Positions 43,365 through 51,782 are shown, counted from the first letter of the stretch. The stretch: 54,273 nucleotides of DNA from Patulibacter medicamentivorans (GCF_000240225.1 NZ_AGUD01000227.1:1-54273), one strand, 5' to 3'. Notes: generated by a model not told the origin, from the letters alone. Numbers and translations are program-made.

Positions 43365-44609
43365 TCACGGGCACGTGGGATCGCCGGCGTTCATCCGCAT
43401 GAACCGCGACACCGCCTCGGCGCGGTTGCTCGCGTGGAGCTTGCGCAGGACCTGCTTGACGTGCGACTTGACGGTCCCGTGCGAGATCACCAGCCGGTCG
43501 GCGATCGACGAGTTGGTGGCGCCGGTGGCCAGCAGCTGCAGAACCTCCAGCTCGCGCCGCGTCAGCAGCTCGTGCAGCCGCGACCCGGCATGGACCCGGG
43601 ACGGCGCCGGGCCGCCGCCGGCCGCTCCCGCGCCGCCGAGCTCGCGCGTCCCCCGCCCTCGGCCGTCGCGGCCGGCGAGGCTGATCTCCTCCTCGCACAG
43701 CTGGGCGACGCTGACCTCGGTCGCGCGGACCATCTCGCGCACGGCGTCGCGCTGGGCCTCCAGCCGGTGGACCAGCACGGCGCGCTCGAGCGCGTAGCCG
43801 AGGCCGGCGGCGAAGGCCGACATCGCGTCGCGATCGAGCGCGTCCACGACCCGGCCGCTGAAGTGCGTGTCGGCGTGGATCGTGGCGATCACCCGCCCGT
43901 CGGCGAGCAGCGGCACCGCGACGTAGCCGGCGGTCTCGACCTTGTGGATGATCGGCTTCCAGGCGCGCGGATCGTCCATCGGGTCGGTCATCAGCGCGGC
44001 CGCCTTGCGGCGCAGCATCTCGGTCTCGAGCCGCTCGGGATCCAGCTCCAGCGGGTGCTCGACCGCGTGGCGGTGGCAGTCCGAGGCCCACACCGGGTGG
44101 CCGTTGAAGTGGGTCGACTCGATCACCAGCAGCGACCCGTCGACGCGGAACAGCATCGCGCGATCGAAGCCGCAGGCGGTGCATGCCTCCTCGGCGGCCC
44201 GCTGCAGCAGCCGGGTCAGGCTGGCCTCGCCGCGCGGCCGGTTGAGGCTGTCGCTGATCGCGGTCAGCGCCAGCAGGCGCTGGCGGACCCGGCCCTCCTG
44301 GTGCTGCTGACGCAGCCGCTGCAGCTCGACGGCCAGCTCGCAGGCCAGCACCAGCTCGGCCTTCGACATCCCGACCCCGTCGCCGCGGACGCGGTCGAGG
44401 ACCTCGCCCACGGCGGCATCGAGATAGCGCTCGACGCCCTCGATGTGCTCACCGCCCTGGCCCGCGGTCCACGACGGGACGTCGGTCAGCAGCCGCGCCC
44501 GGTCGAGCGCCTCGACGATCCGGTGCTCGAGCGCGGCGTCGCGACGCCGCCGGATCTCCGGGTCGTCCCACTTGGCGCGCTTGGTCGGCGATGCGAGCTC
44601 GATGCCCAT
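43365..44609 (-). CDS. GAF-LuxR transcriptional regulator, first of a tandem pair
   Basis: A 414-residue regulator. GAF-like domain at about 150-300 (CGFDRAMLFRVDGSLLVIES; ETAGYVAVPLLADGRVIATI), LuxR HTH at about 345-405 (LLTRRELEVLQLLATGATNS; ISHGTVKSHVKQVLRKLHAS). The Cys residues in EEACTACGFDRA are of interest for ligand or redox sensing. The ATG at 44609 has GGGGAGGG about 8 nt upstream and TAGCGT further up, so unlike its partner it has a leader. The two probably arose by tandem duplication. Confidence 0.87.
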   Translation of the reverse strand: MGIELASPTKRAKWDDPEIRRRRDAALEHRIVEALDRARLLTDVPSWTAGQGGEHIEGVERYLDAAVGEVLDRVRGDGVGMSKAELVLACELAVELQRLRQQHQEGRVRQRLLALTAISDSLNRPRGEASLTRLLQRAAEEACTACGFDRAMLFRVDGSLLVIESTHFNGHPVWASDCHRHAVEHPLELDPERLETEMLRRKAAALMTDPMDDPRAWKPIIHKVETAGYVAVPLLADGRVIATIHADTHFSGRVVDALDRDAMSAFAAGLGYALERAVLVHRLEAQRDAVREMVRATEVSVAQLCEEEISLAGRDGRGRGTRELGGAGAAGGGPAPSRVHAGSRLHELLTRRELEVLQLLATGATNSSIADRLVISHGTVKSHVKQVLRKLHASNRAEAVSRFMRMNAGDPTCP

Positions 44610-44852
44610 CGACAGGCCCTCCCCTGATCCGGTCGAGCCGACGCTAGCCGCTGGCCGGACGGCTGTTTCGATGGTGTGATCACCGCTGCCCGCGGGCGCG
44701 CAGGGACGAGATCCCACGAGCGACCAGCTCGCCAGGCCGGGACGACAGGGACCGGGAGCCGCCGCCGGGGCGCCGATGGGACGCGGTCACGCGGACGCCG
44801 TCAGCGCCGAAGGGCGCCGGGACGGAGCCGCGAGCTCCGCCCCGGCCGCCGC

Positions 44853-46379
44853 TCAGGCGGCGCCGGCGGTCAACGACGCGATCGAGATCTCGCGCTTGAG
44901 GATCTTGCCGGTCGGCCCCTTCGGCAGCGCGTCGGTCTCGATCACCACGCGCGGGTACTTGTAGGCGGCGATCCGCTGCTTGACGTGGTCGCGCAGCGCG
45001 TCGGCGTCGAAGGTCGCCCCCGGCTTGACGGCGACCACGGCCGCGATCTCCTCGCCCAGCTCGTCGTGCGGCATCCCGACGACGGCGGCCTCGAGCACCG
45101 ACGGGTGCTCGTAGAGGACCTCCTCGACCTCGCGCGGGTACACGTTGTAGCCGCCGCGGATGATCAGGTCCTTCTTGCGGTCGACGATGAAGAAGTAGCC
45201 GTCCTCGTCGACGTAGCCGAGGTCGCCGGTCGAGAACCAGCCGTGCTCGTCGATCGCCTCGGCGGTCGCGTCCGGCCGCCCAAGGTAGCCGCTGGTGACG
45301 TTGTGGCCGCGGATCTGGATCTCCCCCACGCCGCCGCTCTCCGGCACCCGGCCCTCGGGGTCCACGACCCGCATCTGGACGCCGGTGATCGGCGTGCCGA
45401 TCGAGCCCGGCTTGCTCGGCCGGTCGGGATGGTTGAACGACGCCGCCGGCGAGGTCTCCGAGAGCCCGTAGCCCTCGAGCACGGTGCAGGCGTAGTGCTC
45501 CTGGAATCCGGTCAGGACCTCGACGGGGATCGCCGCGCCGCCGCTGATGCAGACCCGCAGCGACGCCAGCCGCTCGGGCCGCGCGTCGGGCGCGTTGAGC
45601 AGCGCGTTGAACATCGTCGGCACCGCCGGCAGGACGCTGACGCCGTCGCGCTCCATCACCTCGAGCGCCGCCTCGGGCGTGAAGCGGGTCATCAGCGTCA
45701 GCTCGGCGCCGCTCTGGATCGCCGCGCCCATCCCGACCACCTGGCCGAAGCTGTGGAACAGCGGCAAGGCGCCGAAGACGACGTCCTCGCAGGTCTCCGT
45801 CAGCAGCTCGGTCGAGATCACGTGCGCGTTCCACGCCAGGTTCGACTGCGTCAGGACCGCGCCCTTCGGGGTCCCGGTGGTGCCGCTGGTGTAGAGCACG
45901 ACGGCGGGGTCGTCGGCGCCGCGGGCGAGCACCTCGGCGGTCGACGCGGCGCCGGCCAGGGCCAGCGAGAGATCGTCGGCGCCGGCGGGATCGCCACCGA
46001 CGGTCCAGCGGGCCGCCAGGCGCACGTCGGCGTCGGGGTCGGGCTCCTCGGCGCCGGCCAGGTGGATGAACGCCCTGGCGCTCGAGTCGGCGAGGAAGTA
46101 CCCGATCTCGCGCGAGCGCAGCAGCGGGTTCATCGGGATCACCACGCCGCCGGCCCGCAGGATGCCCCAGTAGGCGATCACGAACTCGGGCAGGTTCGGC
46201 AGCATCAGCGCGACGGCGTCGCCGGGAGCGATCCCGCGCTCGCGCAGCAGCGTCGTCATCCGGCCGGCGGCATCGTCCAGCTCGGCGTAGGTCAGCGTGC
46301 GGTCGTCCAGGCGGACGGCGACGCGTGAGGGGTGGTTGGAGGCGCTGCGGGTGAGCAGCGCGGCGTACGAGAGACCCAC
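44853..46379 (-). CDS. Long-chain-fatty-acid/acyl-CoA synthetase (ANL family)
   Basis: A 508-residue AMP-forming acyl-CoA ligase. AMP-binding loop VVLYTSGTTGTPKGAVLTQS, A5 EGYGLSETSPAASFNH, A7/A8 WFSTGDLGYVDEDGYFFIVD and RKKDLIIRGGYNVYPREVEE, catalytic Lys in LPKGPTGKILKREI. It is closer to FadD/long-chain ligases than the enzyme at 35763-37316. The GTG start at 46379 has AGGAG 9 nt upstream. It carries the shared promoter box, so it is probably co-regulated with the mce and P450 operons. Confidence 0.92.
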   Translation of the reverse strand: MGLSYAALLTRSASNHPSRVAVRLDDRTLTYAELDDAAGRMTTLLRERGIAPGDAVALMLPNLPEFVIAYWGILRAGGVVIPMNPLLRSREIGYFLADSSARAFIHLAGAEEPDPDADVRLAARWTVGGDPAGADDLSLALAGAASTAEVLARGADDPAVVLYTSGTTGTPKGAVLTQSNLAWNAHVISTELLTETCEDVVFGALPLFHSFGQVVGMGAAIQSGAELTLMTRFTPEAALEVMERDGVSVLPAVPTMFNALLNAPDARPERLASLRVCISGGAAIPVEVLTGFQEHYACTVLEGYGLSETSPAASFNHPDRPSKPGSIGTPITGVQMRVVDPEGRVPESGGVGEIQIRGHNVTSGYLGRPDATAEAIDEHGWFSTGDLGYVDEDGYFFIVDRKKDLIIRGGYNVYPREVEEVLYEHPSVLEAAVVGMPHDELGEEIAAVVAVKPGATFDADALRDHVKQRIAAYKYPRVVIETDALPKGPTGKILKREISIASLTAGAA

Positions 46380-46455
46380 GGTGGCGCTCCTGTGGCGAGA
46401 CGATCGGCGGGGCGCCGCCCGCGGTCGTTCCGCGCGCGTCCCCACGACGATCCCG

Positions 46456-46521
46456 ACCGTAGCCGCCAAGAGCGCCAACGCGCCATTGGCCCTTGGGCCG
46501 AACTTCCTCCCTCCATCGGCC
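46456..46521 (-). promoter_or_regulatory. Promoter of the second acyl-CoA synthetase gene with shared box
   Basis: Minus strand: GGCCGA-TGGAGGGAGGAAGT-TCGGCC, perfect 6-bp arms around 14 nt (46521-46496), then 41 nt from the end of GGAAG to TACGGT (46461-46456). The GTG start is 76 nt downstream. Confidence 0.55.
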
Positions 46522-46547
46522 GATCCGGCGGCCGCGTTGGCCGGCGC

Positions 46548-48527
46548 TCAGCGCAGGGCGCGCTCCCGCAGCTTGCCGCCGAGGGTCGCCGCGATCTCGG
46601 CGACCGCGGCCGCGTCGTCCTCGGCACCGCCGTGGTGGCGCAGGGTCAGGACGTCCTCGTCGGCCTCGCGGTCGCCGATCACGGCCATCAGGGGCACCTT
46701 CGCCAGCTCGGTCTCGCGGATCTTGCGGCCGACGGTCTCGGTCCGGTCGTCGATCGCGACCCGCAGGCCCGCCGCCTTGAGCGTGGCGGCGATCCGGTGG
46801 GCGGCGTCGGCGTGGCGGTCCGACACGGTCAGCAGCGTCAGGTGGACCGGCTGCAGCCAGAACGGCAGCTCGCCGCCGGTGTGCTCGAGCAGGATCCCGA
46901 TGAAGCGCTCGTAGGAGCCCAGCAGCGCGCGGTGCAGGACGACCGGGCGGTGCTCGGCGTTGTCGGCGCCGGTGTAGGTCAGGTCGAAGCGCTCGGGGGC
47001 CTGGTAGTCGATCTGGACCGTGCCCAGCTGCCACGAGCGCCCGAGCGAGTCGTGGAACTGGATGTCGATCTTCGGCCCGTAGAAGGCGCCGTCGCCCTCG
47101 TGCACCGTGTAGGCCAGCCCGTTGGCCTCCAGCGCGCGCTGCAGGTCGCCCTCGGCCTTGTCCCACAGCTCGTCGGAGCCGAGGCGGTTCTCGGGCCGGG
47201 TCGACAGCTCGTAGGAGAAGTCCTCCTCCGAGAACCCGAACAGCCGGTAGGTGTCCTGGGCGAACTTCAGGCAGGCGGTGACCTCGTCCTGGATCTGCTC
47301 CTCGGTGACGAACAGGTGCGCGTCGTCCTGGCAGAACTGGCGCACGCGCAGCAGGCCGTGCAGGGCGCCGGACAGCTCGTTGCGGTGCAGCAGCCCCGGC
47401 TCGCTGAAGCGCACGGGCAGGTCGCGGTAGCTCCAGCGGGTCTGCCGGTACAGCTCGTAGTGGCCCGGGCAGTTCATCGGCTTGAAGCCCATGTTCGGCT
47501 CGATCGCGCGCCCCTCCTCGGCCGCGGTCGCCGCGTCGCCGGTCGAGGTCAGGAACATGTCGTCGCGGTACTTGTCCCAGTGGCCGGAGGTCTTCCACAG
47601 CGAGCTGTCGAACAGCTGCGGGGTCTTGACCTCGGTGTAGCCGCGCGGCTCGCCCATCTCGCGGCTGAGGCCGACGAGGTCGTTGAAGATCCGGGTCCCG
47701 GCCGGGGTCCAGAAGGCGGAGCCGGGCGCGGCCTCGCTGAAGTGGTAGAGCCCCAGCTCCTTGCCGAGCTTGCGGTGGTCGCGCTGGCGGGCCAGCTCGA
47801 GCCGCTCGAGGTGCGCCTCGAGGTCCTTGCGCTTGAAGAACGCGGTGCCGTAGATCCGCACCAGCTGCTGGCGGTCGGAGTCGCCGCGCCAGTAGGCGCC
47901 GGCCAGCGACTGCAGCTTGAAGGCGCCGATCCGCTTGGTGGTCGGCGCGTGCGGGCCGCGGCAGAGGTCGGTGAAGGGGCCGTTGGTGTAGAGCGAGACG
48001 GTCTCGACCGGCGCGTCGGCCGGCGCGTTCCTGACCAGGTCCTCGATCAGCTCGACCTTGTACGGCTGGTCCTCGGCCCGGAAGCGTTCCAGCGCCTCGG
48101 CCACGGTCACGTCCTGGCGCACGAACGGCTCGTCGGCGGCGACGTGCTCGGCCATCCTGGCCTCGATCGCCGCGAAGTCGCCGTCGTTGAGGACGACGCC
48201 CTCGGGGAACTCGAAGTCGTAGTAGAAGCCGTTCTCGATCGGCGGGCCGATCGCGATCTTCGTCCCCGGGTACAGGTCGAGGATCGCCGCCGCCAGCACG
48301 TGCGCCGTGTCGTGGCGGATCAGCTCGAGCGCCTCGTCGGAGCGGTCGGTGACGATCCCGATCACCGCCCCGTCCGGCAGCGGACGCCCCAGGTCGCGCT
48401 GCTCGCCGTCGACGACGATCGCCAGCGCGGCCCGCGCGAGACCGGGCCCGATGGCGGCGGCGGCGTCCGCGCCCGTGGCCCCGTCCTGGAGATCGAGAGC
48501 CTTGCCGTCGGGAAGCGTCACCTGCAT
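46548..48527 (-). CDS. thrS: Threonyl-tRNA synthetase
   Basis: Charges tRNA-Thr; 659 residues. Domains in order: TGS (about 1-60), editing domain (about 65-230, IRHDTAHVLAAAI with the paired His), class II catalytic core (about 245-535, motif 1 region, GFKPMNCPGHYELYRQ with a zinc Cys, RFSEPGLLHRNELSGALHGL, motif 3 LHRALLGSYERFIGI) and anticodon-binding domain. TACCCT at 48538-48543 is 10 nt before the ATG, and no Shine-Dalgarno or T-box-like leader is visible, so the mRNA is probably leaderless or nearly so. Confidence 0.96.
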   Translation of the reverse strand: MQVTLPDGKALDLQDGATGADAAAAIGPGLARAALAIVVDGEQRDLGRPLPDGAVIGIVTDRSDEALELIRHDTAHVLAAAILDLYPGTKIAIGPPIENGFYYDFEFPEGVVLNDGDFAAIEARMAEHVAADEPFVRQDVTVAEALERFRAEDQPYKVELIEDLVRNAPADAPVETVSLYTNGPFTDLCRGPHAPTTKRIGAFKLQSLAGAYWRGDSDRQQLVRIYGTAFFKRKDLEAHLERLELARQRDHRKLGKELGLYHFSEAAPGSAFWTPAGTRIFNDLVGLSREMGEPRGYTEVKTPQLFDSSLWKTSGHWDKYRDDMFLTSTGDAATAAEEGRAIEPNMGFKPMNCPGHYELYRQTRWSYRDLPVRFSEPGLLHRNELSGALHGLLRVRQFCQDDAHLFVTEEQIQDEVTACLKFAQDTYRLFGFSEEDFSYELSTRPENRLGSDELWDKAEGDLQRALEANGLAYTVHEGDGAFYGPKIDIQFHDSLGRSWQLGTVQIDYQAPERFDLTYTGADNAEHRPVVLHRALLGSYERFIGILLEHTGGELPFWLQPVHLTLLTVSDRHADAAHRIAATLKAAGLRVAIDDRTETVGRKIRETELAKVPLMAVIGDREADEDVLTLRHHGGAEDDAAAVAEIAATLGGKLRERALR

Positions 48528-48667
48528 AGCGAGGCCAAGGGTATGCGAGCGCCGGGCTCCGTGCCCCGCGGCGGGACGGACGACCGAGGGCCGGTTCGAG
48601 CCCGCCGCGAGGAACGGGACACGGAGATGGCTCTCGGGCCGTCGCGCGCTCCTCGTATGCTCGGCCG

Positions 48668-49750
48668 ATGGACCCCGCCCAGCTGCGCGCCGAGTTCCCC
48701 GTCCTGCGCGAGGTGGCCTATCTCAACGCCGGGACCTGCGGGCCCCTGCCCCGCGCCTCCTCGGCCGCCGCGGCCGGGGTCGTCCACCAGGCCGAGCAGC
48801 ACGGCCGCACCCACGACCACTTCGTCGCCACCGGCCACACGCAGGACGCGCGGCGCCGGCGCTACGCCGCGCTGGTCGGCGGCGAGCCCGAGGACGTGGC
48901 ACTGACGACGGCGACCTCCGAGGGGATGGTGCGGGTGCTGCAGGGGCTCGAGTGGCACGCCGGCGACGAGGTCCTGACGGCCGAGCAGGAGCACCCCGGC
49001 CTGCTCGGGCCGCTGGCCGCGCTCGCCCGCCAGCACGACGTCCGGATCCGGACCGTGCCGCTCGAGCGGATCGTCGAGGCCGTCGACGAGCGCACGCGCC
49101 TGGTCGCCTGCTCGCACGTGCGCTGGACCGACGGGACCCTGGCGCCGAGCGCCCTGGCCGAGCTGCGCGACGAGGTGCCGGTGCTGATCGACGGCGCGCA
49201 GGGAGCCGGCGCGATCCCCGTCGACGTCGCCGCGCTCGGCTGCGCGTTCTACGCCGCGGCCGGCCAGAAGTGGCTGTGCGGTCCGATCGGCACCGGGTTC
49301 CTGTGGATCGACCCGGCCTGGCAGGCGCGGCTGCGGGCCCCGGGCCCGACCTACCTCAACCTGTCGGACCCCGCCGCCGGGCTCGCCGCGCGGCCGTGGC
49401 CGGACGCCCGCGCCCACGACGCGGTCACCACCTCGGGCGAGGCCGCCGCGGCCGCGCTTGCGGCGTTCGACGTGCTCGACGAGCACGGCTGGCCGGCGCT
49501 CCACGAGCGGGCCGCCGATCTGGCGCAGCAGCTGGCGGACGGGCTCGCCGCGCGCGGGCGGACGGTGGCCCCGCGCGGTCGCACGACCCTGGTCGCCTGG
49601 AGCGAGGCTGACCCGGCGGCGACGGTCGCCGCGCTGGCGGCGGCCGGCGTGGTCGTCCGCGACCTGCCGGGCAGCGACCGGGTGCGGGCCTCGGTCGGGG
49701 CCTGGAACGACGAGCAGGACCTCGACCGGCTGCTGCGGGCCCTGGACTGA
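48668..49750 (+). CDS. Class V aminotransferase (cysteine desulfurase / isopenicillin-epimerase-like)
   Basis: A 360-residue PLP enzyme. The N-terminus VAYLNAGTCGPLPRAS is typical of class V; PLP-binding Asp and the following helix are in VLIDGAQGAGAIPVDVAALG, and the Schiff-base Lys is in YAAAGQKWLCGPIGTGFLW. The Cys-containing loop of true cysteine desulfurases near the C-terminus is not evident (TTLVAWSEADP), so the reaction may be different (for example EgtE-like C-S lyase or epimerase). TATGCT at 48656-48661 is 6 nt before the ATG. It is divergent from thrS. Confidence 0.8.
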   Translation: MDPAQLRAEFPVLREVAYLNAGTCGPLPRASSAAAAGVVHQAEQHGRTHDHFVATGHTQDARRRRYAALVGGEPEDVALTTATSEGMVRVLQGLEWHAGDEVLTAEQEHPGLLGPLAALARQHDVRIRTVPLERIVEAVDERTRLVACSHVRWTDGTLAPSALAELRDEVPVLIDGAQGAGAIPVDVAALGCAFYAAAGQKWLCGPIGTGFLWIDPAWQARLRAPGPTYLNLSDPAAGLAARPWPDARAHDAVTTSGEAAAAALAAFDVLDEHGWPALHERAADLAQQLADGLAARGRTVAPRGRTTLVAWSEADPAATVAALAAAGVVVRDLPGSDRVRASVGAWNDEQDLDRLLRALD

Positions 49751-50063
49751 CGGCCGCGGCCGGCGCTCGCCGCTCCGGAGGACCAAGCGCCCCGAACCGC
49801 GACGACCGCGCCTCCGCGTCCCGCGCCCGCCGTCGGCCGGAGGGAGGAATCGGCCTTCCGCTGGGGTGGGACGCGCGCCCCGCGGGCCGTTCCCGAGCGG
49901 CGCCGGCGGGCCTCGTGTGCCCGCACCACACCGGGCGCCGCGGGGCGTGGCGCCGAGGCCCAGCGACGCCCCCGGAGGCCGCGGATACGGTCGTCCTGCC
50001 GGGACGGCGCGGGCGTCCAGCGCCACCGTCCCGGGTCCTGTCAGCACGAGGAGGAGGAAGCAC
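49751..50063. other. Intergenic region upstream of the SDR pair
   Basis: About 313 bp, no gene seen. It contains TCGGCCGGAGGGAGGAATCG (49833-49852), which resembles the shared box but has no hexamer at the usual distance, and a good -10-like TACGGT at 49985-49990. Several GC-rich self-complementary stretches occur. Confidence 0.5.
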
Positions 50064-50138
50064 ATGGACACCCCGCACGTTCGCCGTGCGCGGAGCGCCG
50101 AGCGCTCCGGGCAGCGGCAGAGGAGGCACGGCACGTGA
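50064..50138 (+). CDS. 24-residue leader ORF overlapping the SDR start
   Basis: ATG at 50064 follows a very strong site, GAGGAGGAGGAAG. The peptide MDTPHVRRARSAERSGQRQR and RHGT is rich in Arg (7 of 24) and His. Its stop overlaps the SDR start codon as GTGA, so ribosomes would pass directly from one to the other. It may be a translational-coupling leader or a small regulatory peptide. Confidence 0.5.
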   Translation: MDTPHVRRARSAERSGQRQRRHGT

Positions 50139-50899
50139 TCTCCGACCTGAGCGGCAAGCGCGCCGTGATCACCGGCGCGGCCGCCGGCCTCGGCCGCGCG
50201 ACCGCTGAGCTGTTCATCGCCCAGGGCGCCAAGGTCGTGGTCTCCGACCGCGACGGCGACGGGGCCGCCGAGGCCGCCGCCGCGCTCGGCCCGAACGCGG
50301 TCGCCGCGACCTGCGACGTGACCGTCGCCGCCCAGATCGCCGAGACGATCGACGTCGCGCGGTCGTCGTTCGGTGGCCTCGACGTGATGGTCAACAACGC
50401 CGGGATCGAGATCGGCAAGCCGCTGACCGAGACCACCGAGGAGGAGTTCGACGCGTTGATGAAGATCAACGTCACGGGCGTCTTCCTCGGGATCAAGGCC
50501 GCGGTGCCGGCGCTGGCGGAGGCCGGCGGCGGGTCGATCGTGAACATGGCCTCGGTCGCCGGGATCGGCGGCGCGCCGCTGCTCGGCGCCTACTGCGCGT
50601 CGAAGGGCGCGGTCGTGCGGCTGACCGAGGTCGCGGCGATCGAGCTGAAGGCGGCCAACATCCGCGTCAACGCGGTCTGCCCCGCCTTCATCGACACCGC
50701 GATGGTCGACCGGCTGGTCTCGCCGTTCGAGGCCGCGGTCGGGATGCCGTTCGGCGAGGTCCTGAAGGTCAAGCAGGGCCGGATCGGCACGGCGGCCGAG
50801 GTCGCCGAGATGGTCGCGTTCCTGGCCTCGGACGACTCGTCGTTCACGACCGGGTCGCAGTACGTCCTCGACGGTGGATTGGTGGCTGGTCTCCTGTGA
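50135..50899 (+). CDS. Short-chain dehydrogenase/reductase (first of a coupled pair)
   Basis: A 254-residue classical SDR. Cofactor motif TGAAAGLG (about 12-19) followed by an Asp in VVSDRDGDG favouring NAD; NNAG; catalytic Ser in NMASVAGIGGAPLLGAYCAS and Tyr-x3-Lys in YCASK. The C-terminus VLDGGLVAG is typical. It may act on a hydroxy or keto lipid or steroid, but the substrate is not visible. Start GTG at 50135, overlapping the leader ORF by 4 nt. Confidence 0.92.
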   Translation: MISDLSGKRAVITGAAAGLGRATAELFIAQGAKVVVSDRDGDGAAEAAAALGPNAVAATCDVTVAAQIAETIDVARSSFGGLDVMVNNAGIEIGKPLTETTEEEFDALMKINVTGVFLGIKAAVPALAEAGGGSIVNMASVAGIGGAPLLGAYCASKGAVVRLTEVAAIELKAANIRVNAVCPAFIDTAMVDRLVSPFEAAVGMPFGEVLKVKQGRIGTAAEVAEMVAFLASDDSSFTTGSQYVLDGGLVAGLL

Positions 50900-51618
50900 G
50901 CGGTGAGCTGGAAGGACGGGTCGCGCTGGTCACCGGCGCCGCCCAGGGCCTGGGCGCGGCGGTCTCCGACGCGCTGGCGAGCGAGGGCGCGACCGTGGTC
51001 CGCACCGACATCCAGGGCACCGACGTGACGCTCGACGTCCGCGACGAGGCCCAGGTCAAGCAGGTGATCGCCGACACCGCCGAGCAGCACGGGCGGCTGG
51101 ACGTCGTCGTCGCCAACGCCGGCGTCGCGTTCGTGAAGCCGCTGACGGAGACGTCGCTGGCGGACTGGCGCGGGCTGATGGAGATCAACCTCGACGGCGT
51201 CTTCCTGACCGCCCGCGAGGCCGCGATCCAGATGGCTCCGCGGGGCGGTGGCTCGATCATCAACATGGCCTCGATCACCGGGCTCCGGGGATCGCCGCTG
51301 ATCGGGACCTACGCGGCGGCGAAGGCCGGCGTGATCTCGCTCTCCAAGACCCTGGCGCTGGAGCTGCGCGACCACGGAGTGCGGGTGAACGCCGTCTGCC
51401 CCGGCTTCATCGACACCCAGCTGGTCCGCGACCACGCCGACGAGCTGAGCGCCGCGATCGGGATGCCGATCGAGGACGTCATCAACGCGAAGCAGGGTCG
51501 GATGGGCACCGCCGAGGAGGTCGCCCGCCTGGTCCTGTTCCTGGCCTCGGACCGCAGCCGGTTCTCCACCGCCGAAGCCTTCGTGCTCGACGGCGGATCG
51601 ACCGGCGCGCTGGTCTGA
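50896..51618 (+). CDS. Short-chain dehydrogenase/reductase (second of a coupled pair)
   Basis: A 240-residue classical SDR with TGAAQGLG, NAG (VVVANAGVAF), Ser in NMASITGLRGSPLIGTYAAA and Tyr-x3-Lys in YAAAK. It overlaps the first SDR by 4 nt (GTGA), so both are made together and may form a hetero-oligomer or act in series. They share motifs such as NAKQGRMGTAEEVARLVLFL, suggesting an old tandem duplication. Confidence 0.92.
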   Translation: MSGELEGRVALVTGAAQGLGAAVSDALASEGATVVRTDIQGTDVTLDVRDEAQVKQVIADTAEQHGRLDVVVANAGVAFVKPLTETSLADWRGLMEINLDGVFLTAREAAIQMAPRGGGSIINMASITGLRGSPLIGTYAAAKAGVISLSKTLALELRDHGVRVNAVCPGFIDTQLVRDHADELSAAIGMPIEDVINAKQGRMGTAEEVARLVLFLASDRSRFSTAEAFVLDGGSTGALV

Positions 51619-51663
51619 GGGGCCGATCCCGGGGGCCGTTCGGCCGATCCGGGTGAGGTCCCA

Positions 51664-51689
51664 CCGGGGGTCCGGCGACGGATCCCCCG
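51664..51689 (+). terminator. Hairpin downstream of the SDR pair
   Basis: GGGGGTCC and GGATCCCC around the loop GGCGAC, within 51664-51689; one G-U pair. It is the best candidate for the end of the SDR transcript, but there is no T-run. Confidence 0.4.
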
Positions 51690-51752
51690 CGACGGAGAGC
51701 GAGGCGGCGTCCAATTTCCACGATCGGCGTCGCCGCCCTCCCTCGTCGCCGG

Positions 51753-51782
51753 CCCGGGGCGACTCCTCCTCCCCGCCCCGGG
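51753..51782. repeat. Hairpin with pyrimidine loop
   Basis: Perfect 9-bp arms CCCGGGGCG (51753-51761) and CGCCCCGGG (51774-51782) around the loop ACTCCTCCTCCC. The loop is complementary to Shine-Dalgarno-type GGAGGA sequences. Confidence 0.5.

Noticed and set aside
48528..48667. T-box or other riboswitch upstream of thrS
   Set aside because: The thrS -10 lies only 10 nt before the ATG, leaving no room for a leader on the thrS side.
49833..49852. A sixth copy of the G-rich/GGAAG box upstream of the SDR pair
   Set aside because: The core GGAGGGAGGAA is present with GGCCG/CGGCC arms, but no -10-like hexamer lies 39-41 nt downstream, and the nearest good one (49985-49990) is about 135 nt away. 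I do not count it in the regulon.
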